Shown piece after piece: positions 17,012-26,447 of a DNA stretch of 64,000 nt (its first letter is position 1; each line of letters begins with the position of its first letter). The translations under genes and the position numbers were made by a program. The stretch is from contig NZ_LT963352.1 of the NCBI RefSeq assembly GCF_900236475.1, forward strand, positions 1,674,001 through 1,738,000, written 5' to 3'. The notes beneath the pieces are model-generated. The model worked only from the letters and a program-made list of their open reading frames with translations, ran no database searches and had not been told where the DNA came from. This stretch comes from Streptomyces chartreusis NRRL 3882 (GTDB lineage Bacteria; Actinomycetota; Actinomycetes; Streptomycetales; Streptomycetaceae).

Positions 17012-18991
17012 ATGACGGACACCACGGCATTCGACTGGCGGTCCTTCCTGCTCGGGTGGAGCGGGGAGTGGGCGGATTCCCTGCCCGACGGCGAGACGCA
17101 GGGCGAGGACGACGAGGCCGCCCGGCAGGCGCGCTGGCTGGGGTTCCCGCCCGCGGCCGAGGAGCGGATCGCGGCCATGGAGGAGCGCCTCGGCCGACGG
17201 CTCCCCCCGTCGTACCGGGAGTTCCTCGAGGTCAGCGACGGGTGGCGACATGCCGGCGGGTTCGTGTGGCTGCTGGCCGGCACCCGGGAAGCGCACTGGC
17301 ACGACAACGCGTCGGGACTCTCGGACATGTTCACGGAGTACCTCGACGAGGACGCCGGGCCCGAGGAGCGGCGGGAGGCGGACCTGTGGCGGCGCGGACT
17401 GCAGCTCGACGTCGAGTCCGACGCCACATACGTCCTCCTGGATCCCGAGGACGTGGACGAGAACGGTGAGTGGGCCGTGTACACATGGGCCAGCTGGCGG
17501 GCCGCGCCACCCGAGCGGCACGCGAACTTCCTCGAGTTCATGCGGGAGATGCACCGGGAGTTCCACCGCCTGCGGGCGCGCCCGGGCGACGGCGAGCCGG
17601 TGTTCGTCAGCGACACGACGCGCAAGCTGGACGCCCAGGTGGCCGAGGCCCGGCTGCAGGCGCTGCGCGGCGGCTGGGAGCGGGCCCAGAGGGCGCTGGA
17701 CGAGGCCAAGGAGTACGGCAGGCCTCGGGCCGCCGGGCTGGGTGACCAGATACGCCGCCTGCTCGGGGAGACCCACATGGTGTACTTCGAGGACGTGGTG
17801 ACGGACCCGCGGTACACGCCCGATCTGCTGCCGCCGCTGGTCGCCGAGCACGCGGCGCACTCGTACCGGGCCGACTCCACGCTGGGGTTCCATCTGCGGG
17901 GCGCCGACGAAGCCCTGCTGTCACAGGCTCACGCGATGCTGGAACAGGTGCGGAACGGCACGTACCGGTACACCGCGGCCGGGCCCTTCGGGGAGGCGGT
18001 CGAGCGGGCGCGGGAGCTGGCGCGGTGGGGAGACACCGACGAGGCGTGGCGGACACTGGTGGAGGCTCTGCCCCAGTGGGAGCCGCTGGGACCGGACCAC
18101 CTGGCGCCGCTGGGATGGGTGGCCGACCCCGTGCTCGGGCCGCTGCTGACCCCGGAGCGGGGCCGCGAGCTGCTGTCCACGCCGAGGGGCGGGCAGGCGG
18201 GGGAGGCACCGGGGCCGACGGCCGGGCTCGACCCGGGTGACCTGGCGTGGCTCGCGGAGCCGGACCCGGGCAACAACCGCACGTCCTACCGGTTCGTCCT
18301 GGTGGAAGGGGTGGAGCCGGCGGAGTTGCCCGGACGTCTCGCGGACGGGGACGGCACCGTGCTGAACGAACCCCTGACCTCCTGGGAGGCGCGCCACAGG
18401 GCCCTGCGCGACCAGAGGGAGTTCTCGGCCTACGACGACAGGGCTCTCATGGCGGTCGGCCGGGCCGGTACCGGCTGGAGCTTCGCCTTCGACGGTGACC
18501 CCGCCCGGTTCGACCGGTGGCGGTTCGTCTCCCCGGCAGCGTCCGTCAGCGAGGGCACCCGCGCGGTGGTGGTGTGGAGCGGCCTGAGGACGCGGCACGG
18601 AGGGCCGTTCTTCCACCTCTCGGTGGCGCGAGACGGTGTCGAGCAGTACGCGTTCACGTACGCCGACGGAGAGGTCCGGTCAAGCGGGGAGATACCGTCG
18701 GCGCTCGATCCGAGCCGGTTCTTCGGTGACCCGGAGGACGGCGCCGGGACGGAACGGTCGCTACTGGAAGCGGTGGCGGGGGAGTTCGGTGCGCATCTGC
18801 CGCGTCACGCCATCGTGAACGGGCGGCTGCACACCTTCGCCACCCGGTCCTGGACGCGGCCGCCGAGGGACGGCGAGACGTACATGGTGATCCGGATCCA
18901 TCACGGAACCGAGGCCCCGGCGGACGGCGAGCGGGCGGGAGGCGAGGGGACGGGAAGCAGCTGGACCGGCACGGGCGCTCAACCGGAGTGA
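17012..18991 (+). CDS. Large SMI1/KNR4 (SUKH) domain protein
   Basis: 659 residues from ATG 17012 (MTDTTAFDWRSF); a frame extension to 16958 is unlikely. A SUKH domain covers about residues 40-190, with RIAAMEERLGRRLPPSYREFLEVSDGWR and a later ENGEWAVYTWASW. A helical middle (~195-380) and a C-terminal beta-rich domain (~410-640) are unassigned. SUKH proteins often act as immunity proteins against nuclease toxins, or as general regulatory partners. No toxin gene with an export signal is adjacent, so an immunity role is unproven. The 150 bp after the gene hold nothing clear. Confidence 0.8.
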   Translation: MTDTTAFDWRSFLLGWSGEWADSLPDGETQGEDDEAARQARWLGFPPAAEERIAAMEERLGRRLPPSYREFLEVSDGWRHAGGFVWLLAGTREAHWHDNASGLSDMFTEYLDEDAGPEERREADLWRRGLQLDVESDATYVLLDPEDVDENGEWAVYTWASWRAAPPERHANFLEFMREMHREFHRLRARPGDGEPVFVSDTTRKLDAQVAEARLQALRGGWERAQRALDEAKEYGRPRAAGLGDQIRRLLGETHMVYFEDVVTDPRYTPDLLPPLVAEHAAHSYRADSTLGFHLRGADEALLSQAHAMLEQVRNGTYRYTAAGPFGEAVERARELARWGDTDEAWRTLVEALPQWEPLGPDHLAPLGWVADPVLGPLLTPERGRELLSTPRGGQAGEAPGPTAGLDPGDLAWLAEPDPGNNRTSYRFVLVEGVEPAELPGRLADGDGTVLNEPLTSWEARHRALRDQREFSAYDDRALMAVGRAGTGWSFAFDGDPARFDRWRFVSPAASVSEGTRAVVVWSGLRTRHGGPFFHLSVARDGVEQYAFTYADGEVRSSGEIPSALDPSRFFGDPEDGAGTERSLLEAVAGEFGAHLPRHAIVNGRLHTFATRSWTRPPRDGETYMVIRIHHGTEAPADGERAGGEGTGSSWTGTGAQPE

Positions 18992-19142
18992 GCCTCGTGC
19001 GGCCTCGCCCCGCCCGCGCCGGGGCGACGGCTGCTGCGGCTCGTGGACGCCCCGCACCCACGACCGGACCGCCCGGGGGCGGGGCGCGAGGACGTCCCGA
19101 GTGCCGCACGGTCACCCAGTCGACCTGTCGGCAGGCGGCCCC

Positions 19143-21644
19143 TCAGAGTTCGCCGGTAGTGCCCAGGCCCGTCAGCGCGCCGACCGGATCCAGGTCGGGG
19201 GTGCCGCGCGGCCACCAGTCGTCCTGGCCGGGTTCGGACTCGTAGGCGTACCACAGGCCGTCGCGGCCCAGGCGGAGCTGGACATGACCCCGGGGGTGGG
19301 TGAGGTGGTTGCGCCAGGGGCGGAAGGCGGGCAGGTCGGCGGCGAGGAGCAGCGGACGGGCGCGGTCGAACCGGCCGGCCGGCGGATCCCACGGCTCCTC
19401 CAGTACGGCGAGGCCCTCCGGTCCGCCCTGGCGCCAGGCGGCGACCGCGCGGGCCAGCTCGGACGGGGTGCGGCCCGCAGCGGAGGCGAGCAAGGAGTAG
19501 AGCGCCCGGGTGCCCGCCGTGAGGCCCGAGCCGGGGCGGGCCGCGGCCAGGCGGACCGCGTCCTCCCAGAGCGTCAGCTGCCCGACCGGGTCACGGCCCG
19601 TGGTGAGCAGGGCGTGGGCCCGGGCGGCGGCGTCCGTGGCCAGCTGGTCCAGCGCGAACGGGTCCGGACCGCCGGGGGCCGCCGGGTAGGCCGGTGGCTG
19701 CTCGGGGTGCGGCGGCGGGGGCAGCGGCGCCGGCAGGGGCGGGAGGGCACGCGGTGTGAGAACGTCACCGGCCCGCACTCCGGGCAGCGGCGCCGGTCCC
19801 CTGTCCTGGGCGGCGCGCGCAGCCCGCGTGGCGCTCAGCCGGGACAGCGCGTCGAGCAGCTCGCGTTCGCCCCGGCCGCGCAGCAGGAGCAGGACGAAGG
19901 GGTCGGCGTCGAGCAGCCTCGCGGTCTGGTAGCAGAGGGCGGCGGCGTGCTTGCAGGGGTGGCCCCGGTCGGGACAGCTGCACCGCGGCTCCAGATCACC
20001 CGGGCCCGGCAGCAGGGGCACGCCGCAGTCCGCGAGGGACCGGGGCATCTCCTTGTCGAGGAGTGCGGCGATGTGCCCGGGCCGGTCGGCGGCGGCGTCC
20101 AGGAACCGCTCCCAGTCGGAGTCGTCGAGCGTACGCAGCCGCACCTGCACGCGGTAGGGGCGCGGACGGCTGCCGCGCACGTACGCCAGCACCAGACCGG
20201 GCGTCACCGTGATGGCGTCGACATGCCCCTGCTCGGCATAACCCCGCCCGCGCTCCAGCCTCTTGACGTCCAACGCGCCCTGCTCCAGGGCGGCGACCCA
20301 CGCGTTTCCCCACCAGCTCTCGGCGAAGCCCTCGCCGTCCGGGTCCCGGGGTGGGAACGCGGGGAAGGTACGGCGGAGTTCGGAGTCGCGGTCGGGGGCG
20401 GCCATGGAGTGGGGGGTCCGAGGAGTCCCGGGTCGGGCGGCGGCGGGGGCGGGGTCGGGGTCGGGGTCGGCAGGGTGGTGCGGCGAGGCGGTCGTGCCGT
20501 GGGGCGAGCGCTCCTGGGCGGTTTCGTGGGAACTCTCGGGCGCCGCGTCCCAGTCGTCCGACGCCTCGGGCATTCGGAAGGCGTCCGCCAGCAACTTCCG
20601 TACGTCCCGCGCTCCCGCGCCGGCGGCGTGCCCCCGCGCCTGCCGACCGGCCCTGGGCCGCTCGTCCACACGGCTGTGCCGTGACCGGCGACCCGCACTC
20701 TCGGCCTCTTCCCGGGCCCGGCGCGCGTCCTGCCGCGCTGCACGCAGTGCCTCGCGTGCGATGTCCGCAGCGCGCGGCCCCGGGCCCTCGTCGTCGCCGG
20801 CGGCCGAGGCGTCCGCCGGTGCGGCGGCGGGCCGATCCTCCGCGACACCGGGAGCACCGGCCGAGGGCGTCCGCGCGGGGCTTCCCCCCTGGGCACGGGA
20901 ACGGTCCGGGCCGACGAGGGCGCCGGAAACGTCCGACCCGCCGGAGTCGCCGGAACCTCCCGGCCAGCCCGGGGCGCCGGAAACCTCCGACCCACCCGGG
21001 GCGCGGGAACGGTCCGGCCCACCGGAGACGCCGGAACCACCCGGCCAGCCCGGGGCGCCGGAAACCCCCGACCCACCCGCGGAGCGGGAACGGTCCGGCC
21101 CACCGGAGACGCCGGAACCACCCGGCCAGCCCGGGGCGCCGGAAACCCCCGACCCACCGGAACCACCAGAATCATCCAACCCACCGGAGGCACCGGAACC
21201 GCCCGGCAAGCCAGGGGTGCCGGAAACCTCCGACCCACCCGGGGAGCGGGAACGGTCCGACCCACCGGGGCCGACGGAACCGCCCGGCCGCCCCTGGACG
21301 CCGGAAACCTCCGACCCACCCGAGCCGCCGGAACGGTCCCCCTCTGCCAGGTCGCCCGCACCGGTCGGCCCCGCCCTGTCCTCTGAGGCACCGCCCGTCA
21401 GCACGCCGGGCCCGTCGGCGTCCTCCGCCGCGCCCGCCTCGCTCGCCGGGCCGTCGCCACGCCGGTGCTCGGTGACCGCCCTGCGCAGTGCTGCTCTGGC
21501 CACGTCTCCCGGACGGGGAGTCTCCTCCTGGCCCGTGGGCCTCTCGGCCGGGCGGGGAGCGGACGGTGGCTCCGGGTTGCGGTAGGCCTGCTCCCGGGCC
21601 GCCCGCAGGGCCCGGCGGGCCTTGTCGGCCGGGCTGGGCGTCAT
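19143..21644 (-). CDS. SWIM zinc-finger protein, partner of the SNF2 helicase
   Basis: 833 residues from ATG 21644, whose ATGA overlaps the SNF2 stop. Residues ~1-60 are helical and basic (DKARRALRAAREQAYRN). Residues ~85-270 are a low-complexity Gly/Ser/Pro region made partly of 27-residue repeats. A second basic helix echoes the N-terminus (DIAREALRAARQDARRAREEA). The conserved C-terminal half begins near 420 (FAESWWGNAWVAALE) and carries the SWIM motif CSCPDRGHPCKH around residue 555. SWIM domains bind DNA or proteins through zinc. Paired SNF2/SWIM genes are common in actinobacteria, and a joint chromatin or repair role is inferred. Confidence 0.88.
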   Translation of the reverse strand: MTPSPADKARRALRAAREQAYRNPEPPSAPRPAERPTGQEETPRPGDVARAALRRAVTEHRRGDGPASEAGAAEDADGPGVLTGGASEDRAGPTGAGDLAEGDRSGGSGGSEVSGVQGRPGGSVGPGGSDRSRSPGGSEVSGTPGLPGGSGASGGLDDSGGSGGSGVSGAPGWPGGSGVSGGPDRSRSAGGSGVSGAPGWPGGSGVSGGPDRSRAPGGSEVSGAPGWPGGSGDSGGSDVSGALVGPDRSRAQGGSPARTPSAGAPGVAEDRPAAAPADASAAGDDEGPGPRAADIAREALRAARQDARRAREEAESAGRRSRHSRVDERPRAGRQARGHAAGAGARDVRKLLADAFRMPEASDDWDAAPESSHETAQERSPHGTTASPHHPADPDPDPAPAAARPGTPRTPHSMAAPDRDSELRRTFPAFPPRDPDGEGFAESWWGNAWVAALEQGALDVKRLERGRGYAEQGHVDAITVTPGLVLAYVRGSRPRPYRVQVRLRTLDDSDWERFLDAAADRPGHIAALLDKEMPRSLADCGVPLLPGPGDLEPRCSCPDRGHPCKHAAALCYQTARLLDADPFVLLLLRGRGERELLDALSRLSATRAARAAQDRGPAPLPGVRAGDVLTPRALPPLPAPLPPPPHPEQPPAYPAAPGGPDPFALDQLATDAAARAHALLTTGRDPVGQLTLWEDAVRLAAARPGSGLTAGTRALYSLLASAAGRTPSELARAVAAWRQGGPEGLAVLEEPWDPPAGRFDRARPLLLAADLPAFRPWRNHLTHPRGHVQLRLGRDGLWYAYESEPGQDDWWPRGTPDLDPVGALTGLGTTGEL
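20980..21141. repeat. 81-bp tandem repeats inside the SWIM gene
   Basis: Two nearly identical 81-bp units (20980-21060 and 21061-21141) encode a 27-residue repeat with GAPGWPGGSGVSGGPDRSR. Truncated, diverged copies continue on both sides from about 20900 to 21340. The period is a multiple of three, so length changes keep the frame. Confidence 0.85.
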
Positions 21645-24490
21645 GGCGTCCTCCGCAGGGAGACCAGGTCGGACAGCTCGCGGTCCGTCAGTTCGGTGAG
21701 GGCCGACTCGCCGGAGCCGAGGATCGCGTCGGCGAGGGCGCGCTTGGCCTGGAGCATCTCGGCGATGCGGTCCTCGATCGTGCCCTCGGTGATGAGGCGG
21801 TGGACCTGGACGGGCTGGGTCTGGCCGATGCGGTAGGCGCGGTCGGTGGCCTGTTCCTCGACGGCCGGGTTCCACCAGCGGTCGAAGTGCACGACGTGAC
21901 CCGCGCGGGTGAGGTTGAGGCCGGTGCCCGCCGCCTTGAGGGACAGCACCAGGACCGGGGTCGAGCCGGCCTGGAAGCGGTCGACCATGCGCTCCCGCTC
22001 CGGGACCGGCGTGCCGCCGTGGAGGAGGTCGACGGGGACCGCCCGGGTGGCCAGGTGGGAGGTGATCAGCCGGGCCATCCCGACGTACTGCGTGAAGACC
22101 AGGGCGGATCCGTCTTCGGCGAGCAGCGTGTCCAACAGCTCGTCCAGCAGCGCGAGTTTGCCGGAGCGGGCGGCGAGCCGGTCGCCACCGGTCCGGGCGG
22201 TCTCCTCCTTCAGGTACAGCGCCGGGTGGTTGCAGATCTGCTTCAGCGACGTCAGCAGCTTCAGCACCAGGCCGCGGCGTGCCATGCCCTCCGCGGTCTC
22301 GATGGCGAGCATCGACTCGCGCACCACCGCCTCGTACAGCGCGCCCTGTTCGCGGGTGAGCGGCACCGGGTGGTCGGTCTCCGTCTTGGGCGGCAGCTCG
22401 GGGACGATGCCCGGGTCGGACTTCTTCCGGCGCAGCAGGAAGGGCCGGACCAGGCGGGCCAGGCGCTCCACCGCCTCCTCGTCCTCGCCGTTCTCCACGG
22501 CCCGGGCGTGCCGGGCGCGGAAGGACTTCAGCGGGCCGAGGAGACCCGGGGTGGTCCAGTCGAGCAGGGCCCACAGCTCCGACAGGTTGTTCTCGACGGG
22601 CGTGCCGGTCAGGGCCACGCGTGCGGGCGACGGGATCGTGCGCAGCGCCTTGGCCGTGGCCGAGTAGGGGTTCTTGACGTGCTGCGCCTCGTCGGCGACG
22701 ACCATGCCCCACTCCTGCCCGGCCAGGGCGGGGGCCGCGGAGCGCATCGTGCCGTACGTGGTGAGGACGAAGCCGCCGTCCAGGTCGTCCAGGCTGCGGT
22801 CCGGGCCGTGGAAGCGGCGGACGGGGACGCCGGGCGCGAAACGGGTGATCTCCCGCTGCCAGTTGCCCAGCAGCGAGGCCGGGCAGACCACGAGGGTGGG
22901 CTCGCTGCGGGCCCGCTTCAGGTGCAGGGCGATGAGCGTGACGGTCTTGCCGAGACCCATGTCGTCGGCGAGGCAGCCGCCGAGGCCGAGGGAGGTCATC
23001 AGGTCGAGCCAGGCCAGGCCCCGGAGCTGGTAGTCGCGGAGGGTGGCGTGCAGGCCCGGCGGCGGTTCGGCCGGGCGTACCCCCGCGGTGAGGCGGTCGC
23101 GCAGGGCGGCCAGGGCGCCGGCCGGTACGGCCTCGACCGTCTCGCCGTCCACGTCTGCGGTGCCGGTGAGGGCGACGGACAGCGCGTCGACCGGGTCGAG
23201 GAGCCCCAGGTCCCGCTGGCGGGCCTTGCGGACGAGGGCGGGGTCGACCAGCACCCACTGGTCGCGCAGCCGGACGACCGGGCGGTGGGCCTCGGCGAGG
23301 GCGTCCATCTCGCTCTCGGTGAGCGGGTCGCCGCCGAGCGCCAGCTGCCAGCGGAACTGGAGCAGATCCTCGCTCTCGAAGAAGCCGGTTCCGTCGGTCG
23401 CCGAGCCGGGGGCCGACCGGACCACCGCCGCGGCCGAGAGGTCCTGGGCCAGGTCCCGGGGCCAGTGCACGGCGACGCCGGCCGCGGCGAGCCGGGTGGC
23501 CGCGACACCGAGCAGGTCGCTCAGCTCCTCCTCGGTCAGTGCCAGCACGTCGGGCACGTCCTGGTCGGAGAGCCGGTCGAGCGGAGGCCAGACCCGGGCC
23601 GCGCGGCGGACGGCGAGGGCGGCGTCCACCCGGGCGCGGGGGCCGAAGGCGTCGTCCGTCTCGCCCGCCCACAGCGCCGCCGCGTCGGCGACGAGGGTGG
23701 GGTCGGCGAGGCTGTGCACCTGGACGACCGCTGCGCCGGCGCTGCGCGCGCCGCCGTCGAAGGCGTCGTCGAACAGGTCGTACGCCGAGAGGTCCAGCCG
23801 GAGCGAGATCCGCACGCCGGCGTCCATCCCGGCGGCGACCTCGGCGGCCCAGTCGTGGGCATGCGGCAGGTGCTGGGCGGCGCGGGCCGCGAAGGGTCTG
23901 CCGGTGGCGTGGGGTGCGGCCGGGGTGCGCGGCAGGGTGTCGGCGACCGCGTCCAGGAACGCGCGTACCAGCGCTTCCGGTTCGGGCAGGTGGATCGGGC
24001 CCGGGCCGGGCAGCGGGACGGCGTGTCCCTCGTAGGGCAGGGCGGCGGCCACCGCGCGCAGGTGCGCGATGTCGTCCGGGTCGAGCGGGCCGGCGCGCCA
24101 GGCGTCGTGGCCCGTGGGGGTCAGGCCGGGCAGCAGCCGGCCGCGCGCGATCAGCCGCAGGGCGTGCAGGGCGGCCGCGCCCCAGCAGGCGGTGGCGGGG
24201 TGGGCCGCGGGGTCGCGCCGGGCGCGCACCAGCAGCGGCAGGGCCTCGTCCAGCGACAGGGACAGCGCCGGGGTGGTCCGCCGCCGGACCGCGGCGCCGT
24301 GCCGTCGTACGACGGTGAGCTCGGTGTCCTCCGTGAGCTCTGCGACCTCTGCGGGCAGGGGCTCCCCCGCGGGGTCCCAGAAGGCGATGCGCCCGCCGCG
24401 CGGGAGGGGTGCGGGCAGGAAGACGGCCGGGAGCCGGACCGGGACCGTCGTGTCTCCCGCTCGCTCGGCCATCGCGGCCGTGTCGCCCAT
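21641..24490 (-). CDS. SNF2-family DEAD/DEAH helicase
   Basis: 949 residues from ATG 24490. The N-terminal ~450 residues are the bacterial SNF2-associated region. The ATPase core follows: DYQLRGLAWLDLM, Walker A DDMGLGKT (~513), VVCPASLLGNWQREI, Walker B DEAQH (~600), ALTGTPVENNLSELW, and the second lobe VFTQYVG, SLKAAGTGLNLT and RWWNPAVEEQATDRAYRIGQ. It uses ATP to translocate on duplex DNA. It overlaps the SWIM-protein gene by four bases, so the two are made together and likely act as one complex. The biological role of this bacterial subfamily is not settled. Confidence 0.93.
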   Translation of the reverse strand: MGDTAAMAERAGDTTVPVRLPAVFLPAPLPRGGRIAFWDPAGEPLPAEVAELTEDTELTVVRRHGAAVRRRTTPALSLSLDEALPLLVRARRDPAAHPATACWGAAALHALRLIARGRLLPGLTPTGHDAWRAGPLDPDDIAHLRAVAAALPYEGHAVPLPGPGPIHLPEPEALVRAFLDAVADTLPRTPAAPHATGRPFAARAAQHLPHAHDWAAEVAAGMDAGVRISLRLDLSAYDLFDDAFDGGARSAGAAVVQVHSLADPTLVADAAALWAGETDDAFGPRARVDAALAVRRAARVWPPLDRLSDQDVPDVLALTEEELSDLLGVAATRLAAAGVAVHWPRDLAQDLSAAAVVRSAPGSATDGTGFFESEDLLQFRWQLALGGDPLTESEMDALAEAHRPVVRLRDQWVLVDPALVRKARQRDLGLLDPVDALSVALTGTADVDGETVEAVPAGALAALRDRLTAGVRPAEPPPGLHATLRDYQLRGLAWLDLMTSLGLGGCLADDMGLGKTVTLIALHLKRARSEPTLVVCPASLLGNWQREITRFAPGVPVRRFHGPDRSLDDLDGGFVLTTYGTMRSAAPALAGQEWGMVVADEAQHVKNPYSATAKALRTIPSPARVALTGTPVENNLSELWALLDWTTPGLLGPLKSFRARHARAVENGEDEEAVERLARLVRPFLLRRKKSDPGIVPELPPKTETDHPVPLTREQGALYEAVVRESMLAIETAEGMARRGLVLKLLTSLKQICNHPALYLKEETARTGGDRLAARSGKLALLDELLDTLLAEDGSALVFTQYVGMARLITSHLATRAVPVDLLHGGTPVPERERMVDRFQAGSTPVLVLSLKAAGTGLNLTRAGHVVHFDRWWNPAVEEQATDRAYRIGQTQPVQVHRLITEGTIEDRIAEMLQAKRALADAILGSGESALTELTDRELSDLVSLRRTP

Positions 24491-24597
24491 ACGTCCTGCC
24501 ACCTCCCGCCCGCGTGTCGGATTCAGTTGTCTCCGACTCTACGGGCGGGGTCTGACAACCGGCCCCGGCGGCCCCGACGACCGGGCACGGCTTCGGG

Positions 24598-25179
24598 TCA
24601 GGGCACCGTCCGGGACACCACGTACACCCAGGGGTACGCCGGGTTGGACAGGTCCACCACCACGTCGTGCGTGGGTGCGGGGTTCTTCTGCCGGTGGACG
24701 AAGCCGTACCACGCGTCGCCCTCGGGGAACTTCCAGCCGGTGACCTTGCGGTCGCGGGCGCCGATGGTGATGTGGCCCTTCTCCAGGTCGTCCCGGGTCA
24801 CGCCCAGGCCCGTCAGATAGGCGTCCAGACCGGCCGCGTTGGTCTCGAACTGGGCGTACAGGCGGCTGGTCTTCCAGTTGTTGGTCTCGTAGTACGCCAC
24901 GTGCCAGGCCGGGTGCGGGACGGGCACCTGGTAGATCCGGCGCTGGAGCTTGGACGGCCAGCCCGCGGTCAGGCCCGTCGCCGAGTACTTGGCCTCCTTG
25001 TCCTTGCCGCTGTCCCGGCTCTGGTTCGCGGAGATCACCAGGTAGCCGGCCGGAACGCCGATGAGCAGCACGATGATCAGCAGGGTGAGCGCCCGGCGGC
25101 GGATCATGTGGCGGCGGTCCTCGGCCGGGCGTTCCTCCCCCTCCGGCCACGAGCCCTGGTGCGGCAGGGAGGCGGTCAC
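24598..25179 (-). CDS. Single-pass membrane protein coupled to the ROK kinase
   Basis: 193 residues from GTG 25179, whose GTGA overlaps the ROK stop. A ~25-residue cytoplasmic N-terminus precedes one membrane segment (ALTLLIIVLLIGVPAGYLVISA). The rest (~145 residues) is outside, with YYETNNWKTSRLYAQFETN, GWKFPEGDAWYGFVH and PAYPWVYVVSRTVP. No known family is recognised. Coupling to the kinase gene suggests a linked sugar-related or envelope role, but nothing in the sequence proves it. Confidence 0.75.
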   Translation of the reverse strand: MTASLPHQGSWPEGEERPAEDRRHMIRRRALTLLIIVLLIGVPAGYLVISANQSRDSGKDKEAKYSATGLTAGWPSKLQRRIYQVPVPHPAWHVAYYETNNWKTSRLYAQFETNAAGLDAYLTGLGVTRDDLEKGHITIGARDRKVTGWKFPEGDAWYGFVHRQKNPAPTHDVVVDLSNPAYPWVYVVSRTVP

Positions 25180-26324
25180 AGCGTCTCCTGGCTGCTGCGG
25201 AGGGACTGCGCGTACCGCTCGTAGCGCTCGTACCGCTCCACCCGGCGGCGCTTGGCGCGCCGGAAGCGGCGGGCGACCAGCCGGGCCAGGTCGGCGGCGC
25301 CGACCATGCCGGCCTCGGGACCGAGCTGGGCCCGGGCGATACGGGCCTCGGGGCGGTAGCCGCGGCCGGTCAGATGCCTGCGGAAGGCGTCCCGCGCGGG
25401 GCCGATCAGCAGGTCGTCGGCGGCCGAGACGCCGCCGCCGATGACGAAGCAGGAGGGGTCGAGGGCGGCGGCGAGGTTGGCGATGCCGACGCCGAGCCAC
25501 TGGCCGATGTCCTGGAGCAGCTCGATGCACATGGCGTCGCCCTCGCGGGCCAGCTCGGTGATCATCGGGCCGGTGATGTCGGAGATGTTGCCCTTGACGT
25601 GCTCGATGATCCCGTACGCCACCGGGGAGTCGGCCGCGGCCAGCTCGCGCGCCTCGCGGACCAGGGCGTTTCCGGAGCTGTACTGCTCCCAGCAGCCGCG
25701 GTTGCCGCACGGGCAGCGGTGGCCGCCGGGCACGACCTGCATATGGCCGAACTCGCCGGCGACGCCGTACTTGCCGCGCTTGACCTGGCCGTCCTCCAGG
25801 ATCGCGCCGCCGATGCCGGTGCCCAGCGTGATCATCACGAGGTGGTCCTCGCCGCGGCCGGCGCCGAAGCGCCACTCGGCCCAGGCGGCGGTGTTGGCGT
25901 CGTTGTCCACGAGGACCGGTACCGAGAGCCGGCCGGAGAGGCGGTCGCGGAGCGGTTCGTTGCGCCAGGACAGGTGGGGGGCGAACAGCACGCGGTTGCG
26001 GTCGGCGTCGACCCAGCCGGCCGCGCCGATGCCGACGGCGTGCACGTCGTGCCGGTCCGAGAGGTCCAGGACCAGCTCGGCGATGGTGTCCTCGACGACC
26101 TTGGGGCTCTTGGACTTGTCCGGCGTCTCGGTGCGGACCTTCTCCAGGATGTTGCCGTCGGCGTCGACGACGCCCGCCATCACCTTCGTACCGCCGATGT
26201 CGATGCCGACCGTCGGTACGCGGGGTGCCGTCAGGTGTGAGCGGCGCTCCCGGGTGCCGACGGTGCGGAGCACGGTGGCACGGCGGGAGCCGATGGGGGC
26301 GGTGAAGTCGCGGTAGGTGCTCAT
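25176..26324 (-). CDS. ROK-family sugar kinase (glucokinase-like)
   Basis: 382 residues from ATG 26324. The ATP phosphate loop VGIDIGGTKVMAGVVD lies at ~38-53. The catalytic Asp is in DNDANTAAWAEW; LGTGIGGAI is the second phosphate motif. The ROK zinc motif GHRCPCGNRGCWEQY (consensus CxCGxxGCxE) is intact, with the sugar-binding GEFGH just before. It has an N-terminal extension (~35 residues) and a basic C-terminal tail (RRFRRAKRRRVERYERYERY) not usual in the family. There is no helix-turn-helix, so it is a kinase rather than a NagC-type repressor. It phosphorylates glucose or a related hexose in the cytoplasm. Confidence 0.88.
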   Translation of the reverse strand: MSTYRDFTAPIGSRRATVLRTVGTRERRSHLTAPRVPTVGIDIGGTKVMAGVVDADGNILEKVRTETPDKSKSPKVVEDTIAELVLDLSDRHDVHAVGIGAAGWVDADRNRVLFAPHLSWRNEPLRDRLSGRLSVPVLVDNDANTAAWAEWRFGAGRGEDHLVMITLGTGIGGAILEDGQVKRGKYGVAGEFGHMQVVPGGHRCPCGNRGCWEQYSSGNALVREARELAAADSPVAYGIIEHVKGNISDITGPMITELAREGDAMCIELLQDIGQWLGVGIANLAAALDPSCFVIGGGVSAADDLLIGPARDAFRRHLTGRGYRPEARIARAQLGPEAGMVGAADLARLVARRFRRAKRRRVERYERYERYAQSLRSSQETL

Positions 26325-26389
26325 CGCCGCCGATTCTGCCTCACGGGGAGGCAGGGTGCGGAGCAGAGGGGTGGTGCGGATCAGTGCCG

Positions 26390-26440
26390 AGTGCGGGTGC
26401 GCGGGGGCTTGTCGCGCAGTTCACCGCGCCCCTCAGCGGC
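26390..26440 (-). repeat. Streptomyces dispersed 3'-end repeat (probable)
   Basis: The minus strand reads GGGGCGCGGTGAACTGCGCG followed by ACAAGCCCCCGCGCACC. From memory this sequence family occurs in many copies downstream of Streptomyces genes, where it can form a hairpin. Here it lies just after the GntR gene and before the ROK gene. I see only this copy in the window. Confidence 0.5.
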
Positions 26441-26447
26441 ATCTCCC

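Noticed and set aside
17012..18991. SUKH protein as immunity gene of a polymorphic toxin locus
   Set aside because: No secreted toxin, WXG or Rhs-type gene is adjacent. The RNase Sa gene is 19 kb away and uses barstar-type inhibitors.
19143..23672. 1509-residue open frame on the minus strand
   Set aside because: Only the part from ATG 21644 is the SWIM protein. The upstream 675 codons are an Arg/Pro-rich shadow of the SNF2 gene in another frame.
21488..24820. 1110-residue plus-strand open frame opposite the SNF2 gene
   Set aside because: Gly/Arg/Val-rich shadow with no domain. The SNF2 gene on the minus strand carries all helicase motifs.
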